DNA of 64,000 bases from Heterohyrax brucei (GCA_028571685.1 CM053146.1:109901431-109965430); one strand, 5' to 3'. Positions 11,401-26,400 are shown, counted from the stretch's first letter. Notes: generated by a model from the letters alone, not told the origin. A program made the numbers and translations.

Positions 11401-14400
11401 TACACAGGAAAACAAATCCTAACCAGCAGCTTCCTTTGGAAACACAGAATTAGAAGGGAGGTCGACAATCTGACTCTTAAATGTAGTTGTGGGTAGCCAG
11501 CCTTACACCCCCAACTCATTGTCAGCAGAGTCAGGAAATAGCTAAGCTCGGCAGGGCTTCTCTGCCCACTGCCAGTATTTCTCTCTGTTTCTTTCTCTTC
11601 CTCAAGCTCATGAGGTTTCCTAAGCTCTTCTGACTGATGTGTTAGTATAGATACTTCCTAACAGATAGTCCTGAAAATACTATGCCACTTTAAATATGTA
11701 TATATCGAAAGCAATTTCTCTACATGAAAAATGGTAAGAGAGGTTGTCACATTGAAGATAATACGTTATCTATCTCATCTAAAACGTGCGGAGGTCCGCC
11801 ATCAGCCTTGTAGACAAAGTCACGAGCCCCTGTAAATGACGGGCTGAAGCATCTCACCTGTGACATGTTTTCTAGCCTACTGCCCTTGATATTAATTGGC
11901 TTCCTAATTAAATTTTCTTCAAAAAGATACCCCCTCCTCTCCTGGCTCGGGGATCAGGGGAGATGCCTTCTGAGAGGGGCCCTTTACTACCCCCTTGGTT
12001 TATAAAATAATATTGGGAAAACCTGTACAGGAATTTCTGGGGAAAAGAGCTCAGAGGAATGATTTCTAACACAGCCAGCTTGAGAGCAGCAAGGCCGGCC
12101 CAACCCCTGCTGACTTCTCCCAGCTGCTCACCCCATGAGATAAGCAAGCTTGCAAGGAGGCCCTGAAGGGCTTTCCAGAGATAACTCCCCTTACTCTCTT
12201 TCTCAGCTCTTAGATAGCAAACATCTTATTTCAGGAAAATAACTAGATTCCCAAGTTTATTACATTTGGTATCGGCAAACAGACAAATACTAAAGAATTG
12301 CCTTTCTTAGAGTAGTTTAAGAGAAACTTAAAATAAGGGACGGTGAACACCCATTGTCCTTACAGGAAGAGATAAGGAAGGGCAGAAAAGGAACAAATAG
12401 AGACTGTATAACTTTTAAGATGGGTTTGTCCTCTTTTCCTGCTTAGGTAAAGTTAATAGAAGTCTACGATTAGTTTTGCTCCAGCTGTTAATTATAAATC
12501 ACAAATATGCCTGTCTCAGACGATTCTGTAGAGGACCCTAATGGTTAACATAAAAAGGAATAACAAAGTGTTTGCTTTTTACTAACTAACAGAGAAGACC
12601 CTAATAGTCAACAAAAGAAAAAGACCATTGTCTCTAACCATTGTTTAAAAGATCTTAACGGCTAACATGAAAAGAGACACTAGTCTCTGGCCATTATTTA
12701 GAAAACTCCAGTGATTGACTTGAAGAGACCACGAGGTACCTGCTTCTTGCCTAGCCAATCACCGACGTGGTCAAAGTACTACTGCCTTACCAACTATAAA
12801 AAGATAACAATAAACTAAGATGACCCTTCTCTCTTGCTCTCTGGGTCGGGCTGCCATAAACCAGAAAAGTCTTTCCTGTCTCCTTTATTCATTTCCCGCT
12901 GCGCCTCTCCCTCCCTCTGTGCGGGACCCTGAAAAGTGTCGGGGCTGGCTCCCGGCAAAAATGCTGATGTCATAGGATGAATGACACTATTGGCAGAAGT
13001 GGAGTCAGGGTGTTCGTAGAAGGAAGAAAGAAAAAGAAGGATTGCTGGAGAAAAGGAGGGTCCCATTCATTAGCTAAGCATTCTCGAAACCATGAGTCAG
13101 CTCCCAATCAGCATCAACTATTTAAAATGAGCAGTGTCATCCACGAGGTCTTCATTATCATTAGGTCAGTCACAAGGGCTTCAACAATAAAATTACAGGA
13201 GTAACCTGCAGAGTGGCTGTTCGTTCAAGATCACGGCAACTGTGATGGGGCTCACGAAGTTGAGTCTCACTGGCAACATGAGAATGAAAAGGGGTGCACC
13301 CTGAGATCTCCGAGGGCCTCAGGGTTCCCCTGGGAGCATGGCCCTTTGGCCCTGATGCTGCCCCTATCCATAAATCATAGTGGAAGTCAACTCTTCAGAC
13401 AAGAATGGATTGGACTTTGCGACACAGAGTGGCCATATAGTGTGTGCACTTTATGGTTTCATGCATCTACAGGATGTCATCTTGCTGACCTCTTACTGGA
13501 GGCAGGGGAGAGGGTAGAGAGCAGGTGATGGGAGATTGTTAGGGGCATATGACATGTATAAAACGGGGAAGAGGTGTGTGCTGTCACTGAACAGGGGGAG
13601 ATGCACATAGGCAGGCATGCAAAATTATATGGGATTGTATATTTTCACTTAATGATAATAAAATAAATAAAGTAAGATCACAGCAACACAGCAGGCCCAA
13701 AGGGGTGCTCTCACCTACCACCCCTCCAGAGCTTCCTGTCTGATATGTCAGACAGGACTGCAGATGTTTTCATTCCAGGCAGCATTGCTTACATGCAGAA
13801 AGAGAGGGGCAGGGGCAGAGACAGAAACAGAGAGAGCTACTGTTTGCTGTAAAGTAATTGGACTTTCCAGACAACTGTCTTTGATCAAATGTTTTATTTA
13901 CAAACACACAGTAACTGTTCTTCTTGCCACCACTGTGAGCTCAACAATGATATAAAAACACTGCAAAGTGTGAATGTCACCATTATGTGTGTATGAGTGT
14001 GTAATATTCTTTCAATTACTTTTTCAGCTGGAAATGATTAGTGGTTGGAACCATACTTTAAAGTCAATGAAAATGCACTGCCTGATAGAATGAATGTAGG
14101 CATCCAGTTCCTGTAGCTGTGATGAATAGAAAAGCATCATTCCTGAACACCCCCACCCCTACCCCACCACCAAACTCAAAGCCAGGGTGATAGCCAAAAC
14201 TATGCTGAAGAAATCAATACTGTAGTGACTGTTAAGCATATGGTATCAACCTAGACTTTTCAGGTTCTTTTCTAAATGAGACTTACTATAGCAGAGAAAA
14301 AAAAAGATACACATTTGGGTGTTACACACGCCCCCCCAAAAAACCCTCTAAGAAATGGCTGTTATATAGATCTGTCCATATAATTATAAATGCTTTGACT

Positions 14401-17400
14401 TCACATAAAAATATACAACAAAAAATATCTGAAAGTTGGGTGGAGAGAGTTGATCATAAGATTTTGTGACTCATTTGAGGTTCTGAAATCATCAGTGATG
14501 GATGATATCTGTGTTATCACTGAAATGAAAGCTAGCTTAAAAACAAATCATATGATTTTGAGGGAAAAATCACCAGAAGTTTTACAACTAATGATCACTT
14601 CGACCAAAGGCAGCAAAACAAAAGAAAAAGGTTCAGAGGCAAGAGTTAATTTTAGAATTAGCTAAGAAGGTGAAACTTGGCATAACTAAAAAGCAACTAA
14701 ACCCCATACCTTCCTTCAAAATGCTATGAGGCAGTTCTACTCTGTCCTAAGGAGTGGCACTGAGTCCAATTTGACTACACAGCAATGGGTTTGTTTTTTG
14801 TTGGTTTATTCATTTGCTTCTCATTTTTGTTTTTGTTTTGTGGCTTAATCTCTCTTTATATTGTGAAAGCAGTGATTTGAGTATCTGTCTGCTTTAGAAC
14901 AGCTTCAGTGAAATGGAAAAGTATTGAGTTTTTTTATGCCACAGTCTTGTTAGTTGCTCAATCAAGACAAGGTGTTGACCAGTTTTCAAACTCATGATTG
15001 TCCTGTTATTTTTCTTTATGGAGGAGGGAGGAAAGAGAGAAAGTATGTGCATGAGAGAACTTGGCACTTAGGTCTGGTACCCAAGTGATACAAATCTAAG
15101 TGAGTGATTTTAAATTTCAAAGAGGAGACTTTAAACAGTGAGCCTGTTTAGCAGGGGTTTTTTGTTGTGATTGTTGTTTCACTGCAAGGCACAGTCATAA
15201 ATGCTTTGACTTCACATAAAAAGATGTGGGAAAGGAAATATCTGAAAGTTGGGTGGAGACAGTTGATCCTAAGATTGTGTGACTCATTTAAGGTTCTGAA
15301 ATCATGAGTGATGGATGACATCTGTGTTATCATTGAAATGAAAAACATCACTAATCGAAGACTTTCACTTAAAAAGGCTTTGTCCATTCAGCTGGAAGAC
15401 ATTTTATTGAAAGTTTCACCAAGAGTCCCCTGGGTAGATTGGAATATTGGACATCTTTGGAGGCATTCTGGACCTCTCAGAATCAGAACTGCCCATAACA
15501 GCTGTAAAGTAACTCACTGTGGTGTCCACACATGGGTGGAATCTGGGTTCTCAAACTATGACAGCAATGAGTCAGAAAGAAGGAACTGCCTGTTGTGCAC
15601 TGGATCTAATACCTCTGTCATCTGCATTCATTTAGCCCTGCTTCAGAAACCCTAGGTGGTTCTACTCTGTCATATAGAGTCACCTATTAGTCCCCATCAA
15701 TCGACAGCAGTAGGTTTGGTTTTGGTTTTCAGAAACCCTGGAAGCATATGGTCAAAAACTAGGGCTGCTAACCCGCAAGTTAGCAGCTGGAACCCACTAG
15801 GTGCTCCTTGAAAACCTGATGAGGCAGTTCTACTCTGTCCTGTAGGGCCACTATGAGTCACAATTGACTCAGCAGCAGTGGTTTTCTGACAATGGGTTTC
15901 CTGAAAAGTATACAATTAATGTCACAGCAGCTTGGCCACCAACCAACAAGGTAGTTTAAAAAAGAAATTATTTTCCTTTTTCCCAGTTATATTAATTAAA
16001 ATGTGGTTTTAGATTTAAAAATACAAATAGATTGTTGGCTTTTAAATTCTTACACTTCTTTTAAAAGTCTTCTTTCTTGAAATCTCACGCTTGAAGTGGC
16101 ACAGTCTCCTCATGGTAGAGCTTGCTTTAAATACTTGGTAAAGCTTTGTGAAGCATTGCATTCTGTGTTTGTGGTGTATTTTAACTCTTTGAAGCCAATC
16201 TGATTTTATTTATTTCTATAGCCTTAGAGAAAGCCCTGCTGCTACCCCCATGACCTGACCATAGACTGTTAATCTCCTTTCAGGGGCTATGAAGCTTCAA
16301 TGGACTGGGAGAAGGGAGAAGGTGACATATATCCTTACTTTGTTTTTGGAGCGGCCTGTTCTGAAGTTGAAATTGACTGTCTGACAGGAGCTCACAAGGT
16401 AAACAGCAAATATCACATCGTTGGTATGATACATTTTTAATAGAAATGCTAAGTCATACCTTTTAGCCTGTCACATTGACAAATATTTCACAAACTATGA
16501 TTTTTGTGCCAGCAAGCATGTGGAAACCTGATTGCCCTTATACAGTTCTGGGCCTGATTTATTTCACATGATTTAATCCTCCTTGAAAGGTGTTTCAGAC
16601 CTCCTTGTAATGTTCACACAATTTGAGTAGATAACACTATTATTAGACATTTTGCCTAACTCTACCTGAGGTTGGGGAAGAGGAAGAAAGGAGACTAGTG
16701 AAAACTTTCAAAGAAGTTAGTGACCATGAATCAAGAACAAGTACATATTAAAGAACTGACAAAATATCCTAATGGTAAAAAGAAATATGTTTGTTGAAGT
16801 TACAGATCTTTAGACTAGTCTTAGTCGAAAAGAGAATTGTTGGAGTGAAAAATAATATGGAGGAATTCACTTAGACCAGGAGAATACAAAGATGAAAATT
16901 ATTAAGGAGAAATAAAAGACATAAAAGACAAACTGATACTTCCTGGCATATATCTGACAGGCATTTCAGAATTAAAAGATAAGGGAATGATAGAGGGTGA
17001 CAGCTGAGAATTTTTTGAAATCGAAAAAGATACTGGTCTTAAAATTCAAACAGTACACCAAGCACTGAGCAGGATGAAAGAAAATACTTCTCAGCCTAGA
17101 TTTCCATAACCTTTTCCAACAGAAACCAAAAGCATGCCTCAACTACAAACCTTCTTAAAGAGTCTCATCCCATAAACCAGAGGGGAAGAATGGGTTTAAG
17201 AAGCAAAGTTCTGAAGGAAAAAAAAAGTGTAGTATTAAAACCTTTCTTGCAGTTCTTACATAGATTCAATGCTATACTAAGTATAAAAATGTTAGCAGTA
17301 TCTCTTACACACAGTGAGTACTCAATAAGTGGTGCTTATTCACTAATCCTGAGGCTCAAGACAACCCATGCCACTATGGGACATCCCTAGGACATTTTTA

Positions 17401-20400
17401 TATTTAACATGATTTCATCATACAAGTTACATCTTCTAAAACTCTTCTGTATTAGTATTTTTGGTATACATACTTTCAGTATTTTCCCATATAGTTTTAC
17501 AGATTTGTTTTCATCTCTGCACATAGTTTCACAGCCTTTTTAAAAAAACTTGATGTGCTGCTATTGTACTTATTTGCCCACATTGCTATCTAATCTTTAT
17601 AACTATTATTTTAGATGACTATGTAACATTAAGGAGCCTTGGTGTCACAGTGGTCAGAGTGATCAACTGCTAATGGAAGAGTCAGGGGTTCAAAACCACC
17701 CTCCAGAGAAAGATGTGGCAGTCTGCTTCCGTAGAGATTCACAGACTTGGACACCCTGTGGGGTCACTGTGAGTCAGAATCAACTCAGTGGCAGTGAGGG
17801 TTTGTTTATATAATATTAAGACCAATTAAGTTGAGACTGGAAGCTTTTATAGGAAGATGGATTTCATTAGAACCCACATCAATAATTTCATAGTCAACAC
17901 TTAACCAGTAATTTGTAAACTTTATTTAAGAAGTGGGTTTTAACTGGCTTTATTTGATATTTTATAAGACCTTTACCAAGAGCAAAACTTTTCTGTAACG
18001 TTTTCTGATCATCTTTTTAACTCTAGAAGAAGAAAATATTCTTGTTGCTTATAAAATGGAGCATGTGCCATAACCACCTGTTTGTTTTCAATTCTATACA
18101 GAACATCAGAACTGACATTGTCATGGATGCTTCTTTCAGTATAAATCCTGCTGTGGACATAGGACAAGTACGTATATACTTCCCTGGTGTCAGTGAGTTA
18201 GTTTGTGGTTGTTCTATACACCGGTCATCTAATAGTTTACCTTTTCTGGATACAAGAGAAACAATTCTCTTTCTTTAGTTTGCTGGATGTCTCTAAATAT
18301 TTTGTTTATTCTATTAGTCAATTTTTTTTCCTGGTCTTTCTCTTTTTTTACCCCTAATAGTGTGGGTAAATTGAAATGAATTCTATTTTTTCATTCAACA
18401 GACATTTATGGATTACATAGTTGTAAGCCAGACCAAAGACCTGCTGAGTCAAATGGGGCCTGGGAATCTGTATTTTCAACAAATTTTCCAGGAAGGGTGG
18501 TACCCACTGGTAGATAATGGGCATTGCTGACTGATGGCTGCTTGGCTCAAGGCAAGGAAATGAATTAAGAACTTGCTACAAACAGGCAAGAGATGGCAGA
18601 GGCATAAACTAAAGCAGTGGGAGTAGGAATGAGGAAGAGGATACAGGGGTTCAGAAACAGAAGGTAAAATCAGCAATTGGCAGTGGTTAGGAAGAGGAGG
18701 CAGTAGTTGGGTGAAAGGAAGGGATAAAAACAGGTCCCAAATTTCTGTCATGAAAACCCATGTAAGTGGTAATCCCAGGGACTGAAATTTCAAGTAAATA
18801 AAGAAGGGCACATTTAAAATGTAAGGGTGAGTTCAGTTTATTCTGTTGGCTTTGGGATGCCTGTGGGAGATCCAGATGAGGATGTCAAGAGAACAGGTGC
18901 ATATCCAAGTCCAACGTTCAGAGCCTTGGCTGGTGATGGAGATTTTGGAATGATCCACAGAGAAGGGGTACTGGAACCACAGGAGATTCCAGTGACGAAT
19001 GCTTGGGGCCTTAATTTCTAAGTGGAAAACTTCACAGTTGCACTCATTAATGGTTTAAATGTGAACCAAATGTTTTAGCACATCACAAGTGTGAACACAG
19101 AAAATGTTTGAAAGGTTATTTCAGCATACCATGTACAGTGTTTATCACTGATTCCTAAGCCTCCTTTTGGTAGTGTTAAATTCTATTTAAGCACTGCTGA
19201 ATCACAAGTTCTATTAAGCTGTGTTGTTGTAATTTAGTCCTTGTAGGGAGGGAAGAAAGAAAGTGATGCTGGGATGTGAACCCACTGATGAAGAAATTGT
19301 GGGGGACAGTCCTCCCTGAGGGAGAACAGAGCCAAGACCTTGATCCCAACCTCAGACCTCGAAGAAAGCCTGTCAGCAGGAAAGAGGGCTAAAGAATTAT
19401 CCCTCCGTTTGTCAAGTGTCTTTGGGACAGATAGACGTTGTTCCAGAGGTTGGACCATGGGAGAGCTGAACATTTGTTTCTTAAATTGCTACAATGCAAA
19501 TAATTTATCTAGGATCACTGAACATTAGTTTTCTCTTTTTTTTTTTTTTTCCTACAAGCAAACCTAGGCATTTTTCTGAATTCTACCCAAGAACATCAGA
19601 AAGCGATTAGTTGCACCTGCAGTTAGGATATGGACAGTTAGAGAGACTTGGACTCTACAGCGAGTCAGTCACTTACAAGAACTACATTTTTAAAAGTTAT
19701 TTAGAAATTCCCAGTACGTCATGAAAAAGTAAGGTTCATTTCTTTCTGTGTCTCAGATTGAAGGGTCATTTATTCAAGGCCTTGGACTTTATACCCTAGA
19801 GGAGCTGAAATATTCCCCTGATGGAGTCCTGTACACCTGTGGTCCAAATCAGTACAAAATTCCTTCAGTTATCAATGTCCCAGAGGAACTTCATGTGTCC
19901 CTGTTGACACCAACCCCAAATCCAGTAACAATCTACTCCTCCAAGGTAAGCATCTAAGGCCAGTCTCCATTTAACTTGTCACTGGTAAATTTTCTAGTGA
20001 ACAGATGAACCAATCTATCAGGACACAAATTATATTGAGAAATTCTCTGAGGTTATAGCCCAGAGAAATACAGAAATGAAAAATACGAAAGAGAATACAC
20101 AAGAGGGACATCACAGTTTGATGATGCCAGAGTATGATATGGTAATTCACAGCTGACAGCTACTGTAATTAGTCCTTCAGAAGGTGTTTCTGTGGAAAGC
20201 CTGGTGGAGTAGAGGTTAAGGGCTATCACTGCTAATCAAGATGTTTGCAGTTCAAATCCACCAGGCACTCCTTGGAAGCTCTATAGGAAGGTTCCACTCT
20301 GTCCCATAGGGTCACTGTGAATCAGAACTGACTCAATAGCAGTGGGCTTTTTTGGTTTATGGCTGGAGTAACATAGCATTCAATGTGTTTCTGTCTAATT

Positions 20401-23400
20401 CTAAGCCCACTGGGGAGCATTTTGACCATAGTTTGGCTTCCCTGTAGATCTGCCTGCAGAAAGAGTACAGCAGCCTGGCAATGGGGACATTTCTCTCTGC
20501 CCAGTTTGGTTTCTACTTGCAAATCAATGTAATGAGTCTGGTGTATACATCAGTCTCTGGCGAGTTTATTTAGCCTTCCAGGGGCCAATCAACTCTAAAG
20601 CTCTATTATGGTTAAACTTCTTTTTGCCCAGTAGACTAAGGAGATGGTAATAAATGCCAGCCTACGGGGCTACTTGACCCCATTTCTCATTATTTTGTGA
20701 TGTCTCTCAGACCCTTCAGCGAAGGCATGGCAGTAAAAGTCCTGGCTATGGATGGGCTCAACCCCATCCAGCCACTGGCCTTTGAGCAGGATACTCTGAG
20801 TGCAGGAGCCCTGATTGCCCTCGGATTCTTAAAACGAATTTGATAATCTTTATGGCCATGTCCTGGCAGTGCCAGGCAGGAGGCAGGCATAAGAATCAAA
20901 GGGATAAAATCCCTCTTGCCCATCTCCAGCATTCTACCCTGCTCATATTTTGGAGGCTGGAAATGCAGGCACTTGTGTACCAGCCTGATGGCAAGGACCT
21001 GCCAGCTCATGAAAGCAGAGTACAGGGAACCTGCCACTTGGTCACTGCTGTAAGACCAGAACTGAGCCGGTATAGGTGGAGTAGTTAGCCACCTGATGAC
21101 ATAGTCCTTAGGCGGTCAAAGCCTCCTTGAGCCGAAATACTTCCCCAGTTGCCTGCCAATTCCCAGCATTAGTCACGGCTTCGGGGATCATAGGTGTATT
21201 AGTGAGTTACAACATGACTGATCTATTAAAGCAAAAAATTAGCTACAAAGAACATTAATAGGGAGAAGTTATATAATTCACAGTGAAAGCTATTTGATAG
21301 ATTTCCCCTGTACTGATAATAAAACACAAGATGATCGACACAGTTTCCAAAGCCGTGCGTGGTCTAGCACCTGCCTACCTTTTCCAGGTCACTTTGTGTC
21401 ACAATCACTAGACTCCTGTCATACAGCCCTTTATTCATCCCCTTGAATAATCCCAGCTTTTGCCTTCGGTTAGGCCTTTGTACGTGCCACCCGCTGTCTA
21501 GGATTTCCCCTCCCCCTCATACCTATCTCAGAGCACCTTTTATTCTTCCCCTGTTGTCCTCCCATTCTAAGCAGATATTTGTGTGCTTGTGTACTTACTC
21601 ATTGTGTCCTTGACTCTCATGAATCTACGTTCAGCCAGGACAGGGGCTGTGTTGGTTTTGGTCACCACTGCAGGGCTGGAGCAAACAGTTAAGCACTTAA
21701 CTCACACCGGCCCAGAAATGCCTTGGAAGACAGGCCTGGTGATCGTTCTGAAAGGCCACAGCCTTGAAAATCCCATGGGCCATCTGTCTCTGACATTACT
21801 AGCACTAACCAGAAAAAAAAAACACAAAATAACAAACTTTGTGGAAGTTGTGAGGATACTAGAACTCTTAGGCACTGCTGGTGGAAATTTAAAGGAGTGA
21901 AACTTCTATGGAAAATGATATTCTGCCTCCCCCAAAAGCCAGAAATAGAAATACCATACAATCCAGCACCCCCACTCCTAGGAATACATCCTAGAGAAAT
22001 CAACAGTCACACAAGTAGATATGCGCACACCCATGTTCATTGCAGCACACTTCACAATAACAAAAAAAGGAAACAACCCAAATGCCCACCAACAGAGGAA
22101 AGGACAAGCAAGCTATGGTACACACATACAATGAAACACTATACAATGAAAAATTACAATGATGAGCCTGTGAAACATCTTACAACGTAGATAAATCTCG
22201 AGAGAATTATGCTGAATAAAATAGGTCAATCACAAAAGGACAAATACCATATGAGACCACAATTATGAAGACCCACAGGAAGGTTGACACACAGAAAAAA
22301 ACAATTTTCAGTTTTTATGGGGGATGGGGAGCATGTGGAGGAGAAATCACTAATGAGATAATTGACAAATGTTTTCTTTGATGAAGGGAGCAGTATAAGG
22401 AATACCAGTATACAACCAAGGCAAAGTCATAGAAGTTTTCTAGACACATCTAAACTCCTTGAAGAACTGAGTTACTGGAGCTGAGGGTTAGAGACCATGG
22501 TCTTTGGTCAATTGACAAACAGAGTTCATAAAGAAAATGCTCCACATCCTACTGTGCTGAACAGTGTCTGGGGTCTTTAATGATTGTCAGCAGTCATCTA
22601 AGAGACATCTATTAGTCTCCTCCTATCTAGAGCAATGGAGAATGAAGAAAATCAAAGACAGACAGAAAGTATTAGTCCAAAGGGCTACTAGAACACATGG
22701 AGGATGGGCTCCAACAGCCTAAGCCCAGAGAAACTACATGGTGTCTGGCTGTCACCACCGATGGCTCTGACAAGGGTCACAACAGAGGGCCTTGGACAGA
22801 ACAGAAGAGTAGAGCAAAATTCAAATTCACAAAGATGACCAGCTTTCTGGTCTGACAGAGACTGCAGGAACCTCTAAGACTATGGCCCGCCAATCTGCTA
22901 ACTCTGAACTGAAGCTATTCACCAAGTCTATCTTTCAACCAGAGATTAGACAGGTTTACCAAACAAGCATAACACATGTGCTTTGTAGTTCAATCAAGTA
23001 TACAAGTATACAAGGAAAGGAGGAGGGTACTGATACCTTGCAGGGACTGTAATCAATATCACAAAACAATTTGTGTATAAATTTTTTTCAGGAAGCCCTG
23101 TATCATTTTAAACAACCTCATTCCCCTGACCTCCTAACACACATGTATTATGTACAAATTTTTGAATGGGAAACACATATGTACTGTCAACTTTCACCTA
23201 AAGCACAATTTAGAAAAATCTCTATGGAGCACTACTACACTGCAGACATGGGGTCTCCAGGAGTGAGAATTGACTCCCCAGCAACTAACAACAAGTGGGG
23301 CTGCTGAAGCCTAGAAAACTTTGAGTGCATTACAAAAAGTATGTCTTCCTGCAGGTAGATGTGTCCCATGCCAGGTCAGGGCTGGTAAGCAGGGTGTGGG

Positions 23401-26400
23401 CTGGGCTGTACCCCACTGGCTGGCAGCCCTTGTGAGTCAGGGCTAGACAGGGCCAGATGGTGCATAAGAAATTGCCCCCAGTATGTGACCTTCTGACATA
23501 TCTGAGAAGGGCTCAGGTTCTGGGCTGCTTGGGGTTCAATTTGAGAGGAGATGTTTAAAGAGATGAGGAGCTTGGGGGCGCAGAAGCAGCAGTAGAGCTA
23601 TAGCACAGTGGAATGGACAGAGCAAGCAACCAGAGGACGGACGAAGTCTACCGAAGAGGAACACCCCTTAGAAAGGAAGGACGGGAGGAAGTCAGTGGTG
23701 ATTGGCAGCAGAAAGGGCATAGAAATATGCACCATCAGAATTGGAGCAAACCCCAGGGGACATCTAGTGCAGAGTCTTGAGGCCTCAATAGCAGATCCCG
23801 CCTACCAAGCTCCAAGAAGAGCTATGTGTACCTTAATAAAGCATTGATTCATTATTATAGTTCTTTAGTTGATAATTTAGAAGCTTTTTAATGCCTATTA
23901 TTTTCAAATCAAAGTACTAAAGATAAACCCTTGGCAGGTACCTGAATGGGAGCATCATACAAAAAACAACTGATTCCAAATCCTCTTCATCTTTAAAGTC
24001 CCAGTAAGTGTTGCAGGTGAGGCCAAAGCTCTAGAGTTACCAGCCCCACCCTGAATGGTCCCCGTGGGCTTGTACGCGCCACGCCTCAGCCAGCTTCTCA
24101 TTGTTTGGCAAGCTTGGCCAACTTCTGAATTCTTGCCTGACCTACCCACCTCCTGAAGAGAGCTTCTTCAGAGCCCCAGAGAGTTCCTCAACATCCCACC
24201 CTGGGCATCCTAGGGTATGCTTGTCAAAAATCCTTTCTTTTAATTTTTTTCTCCTCTCTACCTAGGGACTGGGAAAGTCAGGAATGTTTTTGGGTTCTTC
24301 CGTGTTCTTCGCCATAGTGGACGCTGTGGCTGCCGCTCGAGAAGAGAGGGGCCTGGTCCTGACTTGGACCATGGACAGCCCGGCCACGCCCGAGAGGATT
24401 CGGATGGCCTGTGTGGACCAGTTTACAGACCTGGTACGGGGCTCCTCCTTCCTGTGTGTAAATTCTCCACACCCCTCCAATGATTGTTATGCTCAGTGCA
24501 TATCCTAAGGGCAGGGAGAAGCATATGCCTATTTCAACACTGATTTCCAGTTTCAACATACATAGTTGGAAAATGAAAATTAGTTGTTGTGAATCTTCAA
24601 ACAGCAAGCTGTAGAGTTTTTGTCTACCAAAGTGGAAAATGGGTTTCAAAGAGTCAAGACATGGTGCTTCCCAGCTTGGTGCTCCAAATGGGTTATAAGA
24701 AGACTGTTGCTCTTTTTAGCCTCACATTAACCTTTAGCCCTCATCCACCTACCCCGGGGGTGCTGCTCAAGCAGTATCTCTTTCCTAAGAGTTCTGGGAC
24801 CTGAAAAGATGAAAAGCCCTGCCTGTGGCTCCAGGCCTGTGCTACCCAATACAACATCTACTAGCTACATGTGATCACCGCACACTTACAGGGAGGCCAG
24901 TCCAGCCTGAGATGTGCCATGCGTATGAAGTACACTCTGGATTTAGAAGACTTCAACCATAAAAGGATGTATAATCTCACTAATATTTGTTCTATTGAGT
25001 ACACATTGAAATAATAACAGTTTAAGTATATTGGGTTAAAAAGTTATTTCATCTGGTTCATTTTTATTTATTTTTTTATGTCAGAAAGTTTTTAAATTAA
25101 ACAAGTGGCTTCCCACTGTGGCTCACACTTTCTCTAGGACAATTCTGCTCTGGAGAATGCCTGTTACATCCCAACCTAAGGGGAAGAAAGAAAGGAGTCA
25201 GACGCATTCAGCAACTGAAACAGGTTTACTGTATATGGGGAGCTGGGAGAGGAGATCAACCCTTAATTCCATAAAAGAAAATAAGCCTTCACAGGCCCCA
25301 GTATTATAAGGCACATGCAAAGAAAGAAAAGGAAGGGATGGAGGAAGGGAGAAAAGAAGGAAGGGATGGTCAAGCCAAAGCAAACACATGGAGGGACAGC
25401 AAAGAACTAGGTGTGTCTCAGACTGAAGATAATTTGGTTTGACTGCAGGGCAGATTATGAAAAAGAAAAGCTTGAAATAAAAGTGAAAGCCCAGCTTGGA
25501 CCGGTTCATCAGTATTCTTGTAAGGTAAAGGCTTCAGGTTTTAACCTGTTGACAATGTGGGCTTTGGAAGGCTTTTGACCAAAGAAATGCAAAGTGGAGC
25601 TGGTCACAGGGTGGGGTGGAGCCTAGGAAACGCCCTGGATTTCCCAGAGGTGGCGTCCTAGCACCCTACACATGGCAAGGCCGGGGCACACCAACTTCCC
25701 CGTCCGTGAGTGGTGCAGAACGCTGGGCTGCTGTGCACGTGGCCACCCCACCATTGACCTTGAGGCTGTGGCAGCACCCGCTAGCAGTCTGCAGGGATGC
25801 GGGACCAGGGACCCCGCCAGCTCTGGCCTGGCCACCGCATCCAGCTCACAGGGAACCAGGGTGACAAAGACAAGGCAGAGCCCAACAACTGTTGAGTTTC
25901 CTTCCAGGAAACACTTTTTCAAGACCACACCTGTTGTCTGAATGACTGATGATCTCAAAGAGAAAGCAACAGTGTTAGATGCTAGTGTTCTGGATCCAAG
26001 AGGAGAATCTGAGCAAAACACAGTCAGGTCAATCAGTGGTTTTTAGAGAGACTGTATCTTGGATTTTATGGAAAGGGGCCTTCCTGACCAGAAGAGGGTG
26101 TGTTCTAAATGCTGGTGGAGTAGCGGCTAAGCGCTACCACTGCTAACCAAAAATGTTGGCAGTTCAGACCCCCCAGGCACTCCCTGGAAAACCTGTCGGT
26201 CAGTTCTACTCTGTCTTATAGGGTCGCTATGAATCGGGATGGACGACAGTGCTTTTTTATAGATTTTAGTTTACTTTGGTTCTATAGAGGTGACTCACTA
26301 AGACCTGGCTGATTTGTGCCCTCAGGACAGCAGCCAGCATGGTGGTAAGAAACACAGGTGGAAAACTGTGGTGTCAATGGCCAAAGCCTTCCATTCTGTC

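Noticed and set aside
25623-26021. 132-codon open frame on the minus strand
   Set aside because: It overlaps the GC-rich island, where stops are rare by composition. No motif or family similarity is visible.
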